A DNA stretch of 64,000 nt from Aestuariivita sp. (GCF_021404545.1 NZ_JAAWWD010000044.1:1-64000); one strand, 5' to 3'; positions 1 to 9,056 are shown, counted from the first letter of the stretch. The notes: generated from the letters alone by a model not told the origin. Numbers and translations are program-made.

Positions 1-131
1 TGTGATGATAAACCTGCCCGTGTCCATTCAATCCTCCCTTTTGGAAGTTTGAATCAGAACTCACTGGTTTTGGGAATCCTGAATCTCAACAGACCCTAGA
101 ACGTGCACCGCGTCTGGCGCGGGAGGTTGGA

Positions 132-584
132 TTGAAACACTACATCTCAGCAGGTGCCCTTGTCGTCAAAGCCGGGCAGGTGCTGCTGGTTCGGCATCAC
201 GACCCGGGCCGCTTTGATTTCTGGGCCCCGCCCGGTGGCGGTGTCGAGAATGAAGAAGAGCTGGCAGATGCGGCGAAGCGCGAGACCTTTGAAGAGACGG
301 GTATCGTCATTGAGGTAAAGAGCCTTGCCTATATCGACGAACTCATTGATCAAAGCGGCAGATTGGTGAAGTTCTGGTTTGTGGCCAAGTATGTTTCCGG
401 CCAGATAGACGTCAGCGCCAACCCCGCCAAAGGTGAAATGACCGTGGACGCCGGATGGTTCTCTAAGGACGCATTGCCGGATGGTCACGTGTTTCCGGAC
501 GTGCTGCGGGACAGGTTCTGGCGCGACCTCGAGGACGAGTTCGCGGCAACGATAAAACTGCCCTTGCGACAGTCCATCTTCTGA
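132..584 (+). CDS. Nudix hydrolase
   Basis: Small (150 aa) single-domain Nudix pyrophosphohydrolase, which cleaves nucleoside diphosphates linked to another moiety. A complete Nudix box runs from G36 to I58 (G-x5-E-x7-R-E-x2-E-E-x-G-I), including the metal-binding REtfEE core. The start is a TTG at 132, chosen because GGGAGG lies about 6 bases upstream and the protein begins immediately before the first beta strand (HYISAGALVV). No signal peptide or fused domain. It stands alone, convergent with the leftward acetyltransferase gene that follows. Substrate cannot be told from sequence; the family includes MutT-like, ADP-ribose and NADH pyrophosphatases. Confidence 0.9.
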   Translation: MKHYISAGALVVKAGQVLLVRHHDPGRFDFWAPPGGGVENEEELADAAKRETFEETGIVIEVKSLAYIDELIDQSGRLVKFWFVAKYVSGQIDVSANPAKGEMTVDAGWFSKDALPDGHVFPDVLRDRFWRDLEDEFAATIKLPLRQSIF

Positions 585-618
585 CGTTCACTCGTCGCGG
601 CAAGCGTTGTGGTCGGAA

Positions 619-1185
619 CTAAGCCGACGTGAATGCGGCGTCGTTGGCGTTCCAGCTTTCGCGCGTCAGGCAGTAACAGCGCCACCGGGCTGTGCCGCCT
701 GCAAGGTCAATACAAGCTTCGTGGGTGAACACGGCGCCAAGTCGGGTGGTTGCGGTCTGAGACCGAAGGTTGTCCGGTGCGATATGGAACCATGCCTCGC
801 TGGTGGTCGCGAACAGATGCCCCAGTGTAAGCCGTTTGACGATCCGATTGGTGTCGCCGCCCCAATGCGCGCGCACCAGAAACGTAAAGCCAATCGAAAG
901 ACGGGAGGGCGCATTGGTATCGGTGTAGTAGACCGTGCAGCCAATGATGCGATCATCCTTGCCCCGAATGGTCAATGCGGCCCCCGAGGCCAGCAACATA
1001 TCGAAATACGGGGTGAACACCGCGGTTTCATGCCTGTTACGCGCCGGATGTCCGCTCCAGATCAGCGGATCGCCGGCGGCTCCTGCCAGGCCGGTGCGAT
1101 CGTCTTCGCTAAGCGGCGACAAGGTCAGTCCGCGGTCCCGAAGGATTGGTTGCGGATCGAATCCGTCGGGGAAAGTGAATGCCAT
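619..1185 (-). CDS. GNAT family N-acetyltransferase (RimJ/RimL-like)
   Basis: About 188 aa protein with the layout of RimJ/RimL-type acetyltransferases: an N-terminal 'RGLTLSPLSEDDRTGL' strand/helix, a central 'GCTVYYTDTNAPSRLSIGFTFLVRAHWGGDTNRIVKRLTLGH'-type motif A region (only partly canonical), and a C-terminal 'TTRLGAVF' segment like the NxxxxxLxxkxGF element. It would transfer acetyl from CoA to an amino group; the substrate is unknown. I chose the ATG at 1185 because the protein then starts at MAFTFPDGFDPQ. A TTG at 1236 overlapping the upstream stop is the alternative and would add 17 residues. It is the last gene of a leftward run behind a second GNAT gene and a DMT exporter, probably cotranscribed. 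Confidence 0.75.
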   Translation of the reverse strand: MAFTFPDGFDPQPILRDRGLTLSPLSEDDRTGLAGAAGDPLIWSGHPARNRHETAVFTPYFDMLLASGAALTIRGKDDRIIGCTVYYTDTNAPSRLSIGFTFLVRAHWGGDTNRIVKRLTLGHLFATTSEAWFHIAPDNLRSQTATTRLGAVFTHEACIDLAGGTARWRCYCLTRESWNANDAAFTSA

Positions 1186-1232
1186 TGCCCTAAGCCTTTG
1201 TGAAAGGAAACGCCGTTGGATCCATGTCGATC

Positions 1233-1754
1233 TCAATCCAGTGTCTGAACGATATCCGATCCGACAATCGGCATCGACAGCCGATGCTCTTGGCCGACCC
1301 GCCCGGAGTAAATCGGCCCGCTGTCTGTCATGCCAAAGCTTCGGTAGACGGCGAGGGCTACGCTGTTACCGGCATCGACCGCCAACACCAATTGCTCCGC
1401 ATCGGGCCATTTCTGGGCGGCTGCCTCTACGGCAAGCCGGAACGCTGCCTTGCCAAGACCCTTCCCCTGCCATCTGACATCGATCTTGAATCCGTGCAGG
1501 GACACGGCGGTTTCTGGCACCCACTCCGCGGTGGCGGGTGCGCGTTTCAGAACGACGATCCCGATGGGTATATCGTCTGTCACAAAACAGTAACCCTGAA
1601 CCGCGCCGTCGCTCTCTGCCAGACTGGCCTCCAACGAGTGTGGAAAGGTGCCGCCAAACTCCGCCTGGTCTTTCGAAACGCGCAACGCGCGCAGGCTTTC
1701 AAGCTGAGCCGCGCTCAAATCAGTGCAGCTAACGATGTCGATGGCGTCTTTCAC
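1233..1754 (-). CDS. GNAT family N-acetyltransferase
   Basis: 173 aa single-domain GNAT acetyltransferase. The acetyl-CoA-binding motif A is clear (VRWQGKGLGKAAFRLAVE, the Q/R-x-x-G-x-G pattern), followed by the motif B region with 'NSVALAVYRSFGM'. The family acetylates amines, amino acids or antibiotics; nothing in the sequence fixes the substrate. It begins 3 bases after the stop of the upstream EamA exporter gene and is followed closely by a second GNAT gene, so the three are likely one operon. No signal peptide; cytoplasmic. Confidence 0.85.
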   Translation of the reverse strand: MKDAIDIVSCTDLSAAQLESLRALRVSKDQAEFGGTFPHSLEASLAESDGAVQGYCFVTDDIPIGIVVLKRAPATAEWVPETAVSLHGFKIDVRWQGKGLGKAAFRLAVEAAAQKWPDAEQLVLAVDAGNSVALAVYRSFGMTDSGPIYSGRVGQEHRLSMPIVGSDIVQTLD

Positions 1755-1756
1755 TT

Positions 1757-2629
1757 CTATGTGCCTCCTTTGTTGTCAGATGCAGGTTTCCTCAGAAGAA
1801 CCAGTCCAGAGATGATGATCAGTGCCGCACCGCCAATTGTCGACAATGTCGGTATCTCGGAAAAAATCATGAACCCGATGGCCGCACTGCCGACCAGTTC
1901 CAGATAGACCAGCGGCGAGAGCGTTGACGCGTCCGCCAGCCGAAAGGCCAGAATGGTCATCAAATGCCCAATGGCGGAGATGATCCCGAGCCCTGCAAAA
2001 AGCCACAGCACGTTGAGCTGCGGAACCTCGAAGGTGAAGGCCGCCTGAGGGCTGAGCAAGACAGTGCCAATGACACATTGGAAGGCCAGTGTCTTGATCG
2101 GGTCGCTGTTCTGAGAGGTCTGGCGGGTGGCAATCAGATAAAGCGCAAAGAAAAGGCCCGCGCCAAAGGCCATGATAAGGCCGATCTCGATATCACCGGA
2201 CGGCTGCAATACGACGATGGAGCCCACAAACCCCAACACAAGGCTAAGCAGTTTCCACCACGTGAACGTTTCTTTCAGAAACAGCACCGACAGGGCGACA
2301 GCCACAACCGGACCGACGAAATAGGCGCTGACCGCGAGCGAAATTGGAATACGTGCGATGGCCAGAAAGTAAAGTGTCATGGCCGTCACCAGAAACGCCG
2401 TGCGGACCAGATGCGCAAAACGCTGCTCGTCCGGAAACATGCGCATCCCATGATATCTATAGGCCAGCGGTATCACGATCAGACAGGCAACCGCATAACG
2501 CGCCCATCCGATGAACAACGGTGAGTAATCCGCGCTGAGGTACTTTGCGATGCCGTCCACCAACGGCACGCCAAGCATTGCAATGGCCATCAAAATGATC
2601 CCGCGCATGTCCGATGATCGGGACGTCAA
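1757..2629 (-). CDS. EamA/DMT family transporter
   Basis: 290 aa integral membrane protein of the drug/metabolite transporter superfamily with two tandem EamA halves and about ten hydrophobic helices. Recognisable features are the N-terminal 'ALIMLGVPLVDGIAKYL'-like helix, the 'ISLAVSAYFVGPVVAVALSVLFLKE' segment ending the first half and the matching 'PLVYLELVGSAAIGFMIFSE' in the second. These proteins export metabolites or amino acids by proton exchange. The stop is 3 bases before the start of a GNAT gene, suggesting that modification and export are coexpressed. An 85-base gap separates it from the LOG-family gene upstream. Substrate unknown. Confidence 0.85.
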   Translation of the reverse strand: MTSRSSDMRGIILMAIAMLGVPLVDGIAKYLSADYSPLFIGWARYAVACLIVIPLAYRYHGMRMFPDEQRFAHLVRTAFLVTAMTLYFLAIARIPISLAVSAYFVGPVVAVALSVLFLKETFTWWKLLSLVLGFVGSIVVLQPSGDIEIGLIMAFGAGLFFALYLIATRQTSQNSDPIKTLAFQCVIGTVLLSPQAAFTFEVPQLNVLWLFAGLGIISAIGHLMTILAFRLADASTLSPLVYLELVGSAAIGFMIFSEIPTLSTIGGAALIIISGLVLLRKPASDNKGGT

Positions 2630-2714
2630 TGCGAACTCCTCAGGTCAATCTCTGCCGCGGCCGGTGATCGTCTGCAGGGTGTTCTAAACCGTGTCTTTGA
2701 TCCTTATTCAAGCG

Positions 2715-3320
2715 TCATTTGCCGCAGTCATATGCCTTGCTGGGCGGGTGCAAGTAGGTCGAGAATCCAGCCAAAAGGTCATTTATGCGCGGCGCATGGA
2801 ACAGCATCTCCCGATGTGCTTGAGACAAGAACCCGAAACGCACCATTTCATCGAACATCGTCAATAGCGGGTCAAGGTATCCATTCAGATTGAGCAACCC
2901 AATCGGTTTTTGATGGTAGCCAATCTGGGTACAGGTCCATTGCTCGAAGAACTCTTTCATCGTTCCGCCGCCCCCGGCAAAACAACAAACGCACCGGCCC
3001 GCTCGGCCATCTTGGCTTTGCGTTCGTGCATGTTTTCCGGCAAGGATCAGCTCTGTCAGGCCCGTGTGGGCAATCTCGCGATCCACAAGCGCACGCGGCA
3101 TGACACCAATGACTTGCCCCCCGGCCTGGAGACATCCGTCCGCAACAGCACCCATAAGCCCGACGTGACCGCCGCCATAGACCAGCCCGTGCCCTGCTTT
3201 CGCCACCGACCGCCCAACTGAGAAGGCGTCGGACTGGTACTGGTATCGTCGGCCCGAGGCCGATCCGCAGAATACGGCAACCTGCTTGTTGCGGAACGCT
3301 TTGCCGCGCTTCATCGTCAC
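2715..3320 (-). CDS. LOG family (TIGR00730-like) protein with an out-of-frame core segment
   Basis: 201 aa Rossmann-fold protein of the LOG / 'lysine decarboxylase-like' family, whose active members release cytokinin-type bases from nucleoside monophosphates. The N-terminal half (VAVFCGSASG, GLVYGGGHVGLMGAVADG, VIGVMP) and C-terminal half (GGGGTMKEFFEQWT) are canonical. Residues about 95-115 are not: they read GKHARTQSQD...RCVCCFA. The +1 frame of the same DNA (about 2975-3040) encodes the expected ENMHERKAKMAERAGAFVVL. One extra G near 3037-3040 and one missing G near 2968-2975 explain this, so frame is restored and the ORF stays open. As written, the conserved Arg of the M-H-x-R-K motif is lost. 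Either real compensating indels or two sequencing errors. Overlaps the RidA gene by 4 bases. Confidence 0.8.
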   Translation of the reverse strand: MTMKRGKAFRNKQVAVFCGSASGRRYQYQSDAFSVGRSVAKAGHGLVYGGGHVGLMGAVADGCLQAGGQVIGVMPRALVDREIAHTGLTELILAGKHARTQSQDGRAGRCVCCFAGGGGTMKEFFEQWTCTQIGYHQKPIGLLNLNGYLDPLLTMFDEMVRFGFLSQAHREMLFHAPRINDLLAGFSTYLHPPSKAYDCGK

Positions 3321-3700
3321 GAGTCCTTCATCGCCACCGCCTGAATCTTGATTTTCGCCCCGAAGGGCAGTTTCGCGGCCTCATAAACGGTGCGGGCTGG
3401 ATACCGCAGGAATCGCTGGCGACACACGTCATTCACCTCAGCAAGGTCGCGCTCGATATCGGCAAAAGCGATATCGACATAGACGATATCGTCGGCGTGA
3501 AAGCCGGCAGCGTCCGCGACCCGAAACACCAGATCAAAGGCGCGACCGGCTTCTTGGCCCGCACTGCCCGCGCGATAGCCCTCGTCATAGACGGCGAGTT
3601 GACCGGAGATGTGGCAGGTATTGCCGACAACGACAGCATGCGAGATCGGCGACGGCGAAGCGGGCACGCCGGGCACGTCAGAGATAAAGGTACGTGACAT
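3317..3700 (-). CDS. RidA family protein
   Basis: 127 aa YjgF/YER057c/UK114-type protein. RidA homologues hydrolyse reactive enamine/imine intermediates made by PLP enzymes; other subgroups act as amidases or have unknown roles. The fold is shown by 'ISHAVVVGNTCHISGQLAVY', the helix 'AFDLVFRVADAAGFHADDIVYVDIAFADIERD', and 'PARTVYEAAKLPFGAKIKIQAVA'. The last segment has R at the position of the catalytic Arg (PARtvyeaa) and an acidic residue downstream is less clear. It is the first gene of the leftward run and overlaps the LOG-family gene by 4 bases (ATGA), so the two are translationally coupled. Divergent from the GlxA-type regulator. Confidence 0.9.
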   Translation of the reverse strand: MSRTFISDVPGVPASPSPISHAVVVGNTCHISGQLAVYDEGYRAGSAGQEAGRAFDLVFRVADAAGFHADDIVYVDIAFADIERDLAEVNDVCRQRFLRYPARTVYEAAKLPFGAKIKIQAVAMKDS

Positions 3701-3754
3701 GATTTGGCTTTCGTTTTGCGGGTTCTGTTGACAGCAGCCTAGGCCCCGTGGTGC

Positions 3755-4759
3755 ATGTCTGGAATGTCAATCTACCCTCAAAATCAGACAGATCGCCGTC
3801 GTCATGTGATTATCCTTGGGTTCGATGACGTGCTGCTCATGGATGTGGCCGGTCCCGCGCAAGTGTTCGGCTCCTCCAACAAGATCCTTGGCTGGGATGC
3901 CTACCGGATCGCGACCGCGACGGAAGACGGCCGGGATTTCGTAACCGATACCGGTCTAAGCATGCGTGCTGACACGTCGTTTGCCGATGTGGCTGGTGCG
4001 TCTGACATGATCGTTCCAGGTGGTCCGGGCATAGATCGGCGCTTGGACGATCTCGGGCTTCAGCGTTTCTTGACCCGGATTCAGCCGGAAACCGATCGGC
4101 TCATATCCATCTGTTCCGGCAGCCTGCTGACCGCATCGGCGGGGTTGCTGGACGGCAGAAAGGCGACGACGCACTGGGAGCGGACGGATCTGGCCTTTCG
4201 CAAGTTCCCAAGGGTTGACTGGCACCTTGACGAGATATTCACGCAAGACGGCAAATTCCATTGCTCTGCGGGTGTGACGACCGGCATTGACCTTGCGCTG
4301 GCACTTGTGGAATTCGATCACGGACGGCGCGCCGCCCTGGGTGTCGCGCGTGAGATGGTTGTCTTCATGCAGCGACAAGGCGGCCAGTCGCAATACTCCG
4401 CGCCGCTCAGGGCACAGTCCACAACCAGCAAGCGTCTGAATGACCTCTATAGCCGTATCGAGGCCAATCCCGCGGCGCCTTGGAGTGTTCGGAAGATGGC
4501 CGAGATTGCGGGCACAACAGAACGCACCTTGCATCGGGACTTCAAACGAGAGTTTTCGCAAAACCCCAGCCGGTTCGTCGAGGAACGGCGGCTCGCAATC
4601 GCCCGACGATATCTTGAGAACAGCAGAAAACCCATCAAGGAGATCGCCTTTCTGTCCGGCTTTGTAACCGAACAGAGGATGCGCCGGAGTTTCCTCAAGC
4701 TACTGGGCACCTTGCCGACCGCGTATCGGGCGCGTTTCGGAGAGCGATGCACACAGTGA
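3755..4759 (+). CDS. GlxA-type transcriptional regulator (DJ-1/PfpI domain plus AraC HTH)
   Basis: 334 aa two-domain regulator. Residues about 17-190 form a DJ-1/PfpI glutamine-amidotransferase-like domain (VIILGFDDVLLMDVAGPAQVF; the nucleophile-elbow equivalent is 'LISICSGSLLTASAGLLDGRKATTHW'). Residues about 225-330 form an AraC-type double helix-turn-helix (WSVRKMAEIAGTTERTLHRDFKREF and KEIAFLSGFVTEQRMRRSFLKLLG). Relatives such as ArgR/GbdR/FtrA respond to small nitrogenous metabolites. ATG at 3755 or 3764 could start it. It is divergent from the ridA run, which may be its target, but no operator was recognised. The 180 bases after it hold nothing recognisable. Confidence 0.9.
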   Translation: MSGMSIYPQNQTDRRRHVIILGFDDVLLMDVAGPAQVFGSSNKILGWDAYRIATATEDGRDFVTDTGLSMRADTSFADVAGASDMIVPGGPGIDRRLDDLGLQRFLTRIQPETDRLISICSGSLLTASAGLLDGRKATTHWERTDLAFRKFPRVDWHLDEIFTQDGKFHCSAGVTTGIDLALALVEFDHGRRAALGVAREMVVFMQRQGGQSQYSAPLRAQSTTSKRLNDLYSRIEANPAAPWSVRKMAEIAGTTERTLHRDFKREFSQNPSRFVEERRLAIARRYLENSRKPIKEIAFLSGFVTEQRMRRSFLKLLGTLPTAYRARFGERCTQ

Positions 4760-4939
4760 GGTGATCGTGGCCTTTGGCCTGCCGTACGCATCGTTCGCGC
4801 GGCCTGCGGCGTCAGTTCGGTTGGGCCCGAAGCCGACATCCGTTCCCCGGATCGCCGGGGCGTAAACGCGCCAGCCGTGGTTGCACCTGGTCCGTTCACA
4901 TGTGTGGCTTTGCGGCAATGCTCCGCAAGCAGGGCCCGA

Positions 4940-6094
4940 TCAATCCTCGTAGGGATCCAGACTGTCTCGCAGGCCGTCGCCGAGGAAATTGAAGGCCAGA
5001 ACCACCACGATGATCGGCAGCATCGGAATGGCCGTCCAGGGATAGATCTCGATCGAGGCGAGGTTTTGGGCATCCGCCAGCATCACGCCCCAACTGACCG
5101 CGGGCGCCCGCAGCCCCAGCCCCAGAAAGCTGAGAGCGGTCTCGCCCAGGATCATCGCCGGGATCGACAGTGTCGCCGAGGCGATGAGGTGGCTCACGAA
5201 ATTGGGCAAGAGATGTCGTCGGATCACCCGACCCGACGAGGCGCCCATCATCTCGGCCGCCCGCACATATTCCTCCTCCCGGAGGCTGAGGAATTTCGCC
5301 CGGACCGCACGCGCGAGCCCGGGCCAGTCTAATATCCCCAATATGACGGATATGATGAAAAACACCGCCACCGGCCCCCAGTTCGAGGGCACCGCCGCCG
5401 ACAGCGCCAGCCAGAGTGGCAGTTCGGGCAAGGAGCGCAGGATCTCGATCGTGCGCTGGATCACCCAATCGATCTTGCCGCCGAAATAGCCCGCGATTGA
5501 CCCGAACCCGATGCCCAGAATGAACGACACGGTGATCCCGATCAGCCCCACGGTCAGCGACAGCTGCGCGCCGTAAAGGATCCGGCTGAACACATCGCGC
5601 CCCAGCCTGTCCGAGCCAAACAGGAACACGGTCGACCCTTCGGAGGCGCAGAAGAGATGGGTGTCGCTTTTGATCAGCCCGGCCAGACGATACGTGCCTG
5701 CTTCGCAGAAGAACCTCAGCGGCATGGGCCGGGTGGTATCGGTCTCATAGGTCCAGCGGTAATTCACCAGATCGGGCACCGCTGTGCGCGGATAGACGAA
5801 GGGCCCGACAAAATCGCCTTCGTGGAAGAACCGCACCATTTGTGGCGGGGCATAAAGGTGATCGGCATTACGCTCATTCGGTGTGTAGGGTGAGATAAAG
5901 CCGGCGAAAGGCAGCATCAGATATGAGGCCAACAGAAACAGGCCCGAGATCAGACCCAGCCTGTGTTGACGGAACTTGCGCCAGACCAACAGCCAGTTGG
6001 GCGCATCCATGTCCGCACGTTCGATCCGGTTGATGTTTTCATCCGGGTCGTAAGGCGCGTCATCGACATAACGTCCGTCGGGCAGTTTGCTCAT
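4940..6094 (-). CDS. ABC transporter permease (peptide type, YejE-like)
   Basis: 384 aa inner-membrane permease of the DppC/OppC/YejE class. It begins with a long cytoplasmic N-terminus (about 40 aa), TM1 (LGLISGLFLLASYLMLPFAGF), then an unusually long periplasmic region of about 120 aa with 'FGSDRLGRDVFSRILYGAQLSL', then five further helices. The EAA loop for contact with the ATPase is 'EEYVRAAEMMGASSGRVIRRHLLPN'. It is the last gene of the leftward importer operon and overlaps the upstream permease by 4 bases. The extended periplasmic insert is typical of YejE-like rather than DppC proteins. Substrate likely a peptide or other oligomer, but unproven. Confidence 0.9.
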   Translation of the reverse strand: MSKLPDGRYVDDAPYDPDENINRIERADMDAPNWLLVWRKFRQHRLGLISGLFLLASYLMLPFAGFISPYTPNERNADHLYAPPQMVRFFHEGDFVGPFVYPRTAVPDLVNYRWTYETDTTRPMPLRFFCEAGTYRLAGLIKSDTHLFCASEGSTVFLFGSDRLGRDVFSRILYGAQLSLTVGLIGITVSFILGIGFGSIAGYFGGKIDWVIQRTIEILRSLPELPLWLALSAAVPSNWGPVAVFFIISVILGILDWPGLARAVRAKFLSLREEEYVRAAEMMGASSGRVIRRHLLPNFVSHLIASATLSIPAMILGETALSFLGLGLRAPAVSWGVMLADAQNLASIEIYPWTAIPMLPIIVVVLAFNFLGDGLRDSLDPYED

Positions 6095-7119
6095 ACGTCG
6101 CGCCTCCCATAGCGGATGCGTGGGTCGAGCAGCATCAAAAGGACATCCGACACCATCGTTCCGATCAGCGTCAGCAGCGCCACGAACATCAGGATGAAGC
6201 CCGCCAGAAACTGGTCCTGGCTTTTTAGCGCCGCCAGCAGCGCAGGCCCGATCGTTTGCAGGCCCAGAACCACCGATACCAGAACCGAGCCCGACACCAT
6301 CGCAGGCAGCAGGTTTCCGATATCGGCCACAAACGGGTTGAAGGCCATGCGCAACGGGTATTTGGTCAGCATCCTGGCGGGTGCCATCCCCTTGGCGCGC
6401 GCGGTCTCAACATAGGGTTTGCCCAGTTCATCCAGCAGGTTGGCACGCAGCCGCTGCATCATTGCCGCAGCGCCCGAGGTGCCGATCACGAAAGTGGGTA
6501 CGATCAGATGCAAAAGAACCGATTTCACCTTGTCCCAGCTCATCGGCTGGCCCTCATAGACCGGGTCCATCAACCCGCCAATGGGCAGACCCAGATACCG
6601 GTTGCCATAGTAAAACAGGATCAGCGCCAGCAGGAAGTTCGGCGTGGCCAGCCCCAGATAGCCGACAAACGCCGCGGTGTAATCGACCCAGGTCTTGGAT
6701 TTCGCCGCCGCCAGGACCCCCAGGGGCAGGGCCACCATATAGACGAAAAGCACCGCTGCCAGATTGACCAGAACCGTCATCCAAAGCGCATCGCCCACGA
6801 TATCGGCCACCGGTTGGTCAAACTCGAACGACCAGCCGAAGTCGCCCTGGATCAGCCCCGAAAACCCGTTGGGCCCCGGCATGAACCCGACCCAGATGAA
6901 GTATTGCTGCCAAAGGGGCCGGTCGAGCGCATATTCCCGGCGCAGAAACTCGGCCTGTTCCACGGCCGAGCTTTGTCCCGTGGCGCGCAGCTCGGCGATC
7001 TGGTTCGACAGATAGTCGCCGGGGGGCAGGTTGATGATGAAGAAGATCATGATCGACACGACCCAAAGGGTCACCAGCATCGTCATGAACCGGTAGGCCG
7101 CGTATTTCAGTAGGCTCAT
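6091..7119 (-). CDS. ABC transporter permease (peptide type, YejB-like)
   Basis: 342 aa inner-membrane permease of the DppB/OppB/YejB class. TM1 is 'MLVTLWVVSIMIFFIINLPPGDYL', followed by the typical 'EQAEFLRREYALDRPLWQQYFIWV' periplasmic stretch and five more helices. The EAA loop reads 'KPYVETARAKGMAPARMLTKYPLRMAFNP'. It overlaps both neighbours by 4 bases (binding protein upstream, second permease downstream), so translation of the operon is coupled. It would form the heterodimeric channel with the downstream permease. Confidence 0.92.
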   Translation of the reverse strand: MSLLKYAAYRFMTMLVTLWVVSIMIFFIINLPPGDYLSNQIAELRATGQSSAVEQAEFLRREYALDRPLWQQYFIWVGFMPGPNGFSGLIQGDFGWSFEFDQPVADIVGDALWMTVLVNLAAVLFVYMVALPLGVLAAAKSKTWVDYTAAFVGYLGLATPNFLLALILFYYGNRYLGLPIGGLMDPVYEGQPMSWDKVKSVLLHLIVPTFVIGTSGAAAMMQRLRANLLDELGKPYVETARAKGMAPARMLTKYPLRMAFNPFVADIGNLLPAMVSGSVLVSVVLGLQTIGPALLAALKSQDQFLAGFILMFVALLTLIGTMVSDVLLMLLDPRIRYGRRDV

Positions 7120-9056
7120 CTTGAGGTCTTGGCCCCCACCCGCGCTTGGGGGTCGAACCAGAACTCATCCGGACGGTGAATGCCGAAATGCGCGCCCGGT
7201 TCCCACGCCCAGGTGGCCACCTGGGGCACATTGCGCAGGTTATGCGAGACAACGACAGGTTGCGGCGCCTCGGCCAGCACACCGATGGCAAAGACCTGCT
7301 GGGCGTGGATATCCAGCATCTCGCGCCAGATAGCGCTGCGGGCTTCGTCGGTCTGGGCTTGCTCCCAGCTATGCGACAGCTCCATCAGGCGCTGGGCGGC
7401 GGGCAGGTCGGGCGCCTCTCCGGCGCTGCCTTGGGTCTGGTAATGCTGGCCCCATTTGGACCAGGCCAGGAATTCCTGATGTTTCGGCGCCAGATAGTCG
7501 GGCGGTGTCTTGGCAGTGGGGATGCCATTGTCCCAACCGAACCAGACCGACGCCATGGTCACGCCGGTAAACACCCTGTTGCGCAGGATATCCCGGTCGA
7601 GCGGCCGCATGACCAGCTTTACACCCACATCGCGCCATGTGTCGGTGATGATCTGGAGGGTGTTCTCAACCTCCTGGCGCTCGCCAGCAGTCTCGATCAC
7701 CAGCTCCATCGGACGCCCGTCGGGCAAGAGGCGGGTACCGTCCGGCAGGCGGTCGGTCAGACCGGCCTCATCCAAGAGCTGATTGGCCAGGCCCGGTTCG
7801 TAGAGCGCCCAGGCGGCCAGGTTCTGGGGATCGAAAAACGGGCTGCGTGCCAGAACGGTCATCCCACCTTCCTTGCCCAGCCCGAAATACAACGCACGAT
7901 TGATCATGCGCCGATCAATGGCCAGGCTCAGCGCACGGCGCACCCGGACATCACGCAGGACATTGCGCCAGACCGGATCGTTGAAGTTGAGGTTGGGATA
8001 GATCGCGATCTGGCTTGCGGCGCCGTTGGCCCACAGATGCGTGCGGTAGAGACCGTGATCCGTCTCGCCTTTCTTGAGGATCGAGATATCGCGGAAACTG
8101 AGCCCACGCGCCTGAAGGTCGGCCTCGCCCGCGTTGGTCTTGGCGGCGATCAGGCCGCCTGCGACAATGCTCATCTCGACCACGTCGATATAGGGCAGTT
8201 GCACGCCGTTCTCGTCGATCCTGTGATAATAGGGGTTTTTGACAAAGAGCGCCCGTGTCCCCATCTGGGTCGAAGCGCTGATCCATGGCTGCAATGTGGG
8301 TTCGTCCGGGTTGTCGAACTTGTACATATTGTCGAGCCGGTTATGCAGCGCGGCCCAACTGCGCACCCGCTTCTCGCGCATCTTGGCCTTGAGGTCGGCC
8401 TCTTCGGCGAAATCGGCATGGAACTGCTTGAGGTAGTGCGCCGGGCGATAGATGAAGGGCGGATTGGCCTGGGCCAGTGCGCGCAAGAATTGCGGATTTG
8501 GGCTGTCCCATTCATAGACCACGGTCAGCGGATCGGGAAAGGACACCCTTGGGGGCTGCCCATCGACCATCAGCAGCTCGGACGGTCCGCCCGGTGTCAG
8601 CTTGTCGTTATTGACGATGTAGCGCCAGTAATACTCGAAATCCGCCGAGGTGAACGGATGGCCGTCCGACCACCTGTGCCCGGGGCGCAGATGGAACGTG
8701 AACCGGCGGTTCTCTTCATTCTCGAAATCCAGCAGGATATCGGGGTGCAGCACGTAAGTCTCGTCATACCCGATCAGCCGCGCATAGCCATAAACGACCA
8801 TCTGGCGGATATCCTTGGAGCGTGAGACCATCGTCCGCAGGGTTCCACCCGGCACCCCAGGTTCGCGCCCCTTGGCGGTCAGATCCACGACAAGCGGCGT
8901 TTCGGGCAGCCGGTCCGCGATGGGGGGCATGTCCCCCCGCTCGACCTCTGCTCCCCAGAACGTGCTCTCCTGAAGGACCGGAGCGGCGAGGGCCATGCCG
9001 AAAGACGCGCCAACAAGCGCACAAGACAAGGTAAGGCTGCGAAAGAGCTTATGCAT
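7116..9056 (-). CDS. ABC transporter substrate-binding protein, family 5
   Basis: 646 aa periplasmic binding protein of the SBP_bac_5 (peptide/nickel, DppA/OppA) family. A Sec signal peptide is visible (MHKLFRSLTLSCALVGASFGMALA, cleavage near A24-A25). The mature protein has 'RWSDGHPFTSADFEYYWRYIV', the family's conserved dWSDGxpltAeDv signature, and 'VRRALSLAIDRRMINRALYFGLG' in the C-terminal lobe. The length is well above DppA (about 530 aa) and closer to YejA-type proteins. It lies second in the operon, overlapping the ATPase gene by 8 bases and the first permease by 4. Ligand unknown. Confidence 0.92.
   Translation of the reverse strand: MHKLFRSLTLSCALVGASFGMALAAPVLQESTFWGAEVERGDMPPIADRLPETPLVVDLTAKGREPGVPGGTLRTMVSRSKDIRQMVVYGYARLIGYDETYVLHPDILLDFENEENRRFTFHLRPGHRWSDGHPFTSADFEYYWRYIVNNDKLTPGGPSELLMVDGQPPRVSFPDPLTVVYEWDSPNPQFLRALAQANPPFIYRPAHYLKQFHADFAEEADLKAKMREKRVRSWAALHNRLDNMYKFDNPDEPTLQPWISASTQMGTRALFVKNPYYHRIDENGVQLPYIDVVEMSIVAGGLIAAKTNAGEADLQARGLSFRDISILKKGETDHGLYRTHLWANGAASQIAIYPNLNFNDPVWRNVLRDVRVRRALSLAIDRRMINRALYFGLGKEGGMTVLARSPFFDPQNLAAWALYEPGLANQLLDEAGLTDRLPDGTRLLPDGRPMELVIETAGERQEVENTLQIITDTWRDVGVKLVMRPLDRDILRNRVFTGVTMASVWFGWDNGIPTAKTPPDYLAPKHQEFLAWSKWGQHYQTQGSAGEAPDLPAAQRLMELSHSWEQAQTDEARSAIWREMLDIHAQQVFAIGVLAEAPQPVVVSHNLRNVPQVATWAWEPGAHFGIHRPDEFWFDPQARVGAKTSR

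Noticed and set aside
4760-4939. Possible small gene between the GlxA-type regulator and the ABC importer
   Set aside because: No start with a ribosome site and no family-like sequence in any frame; short antisense frames are arginine-rich noise.
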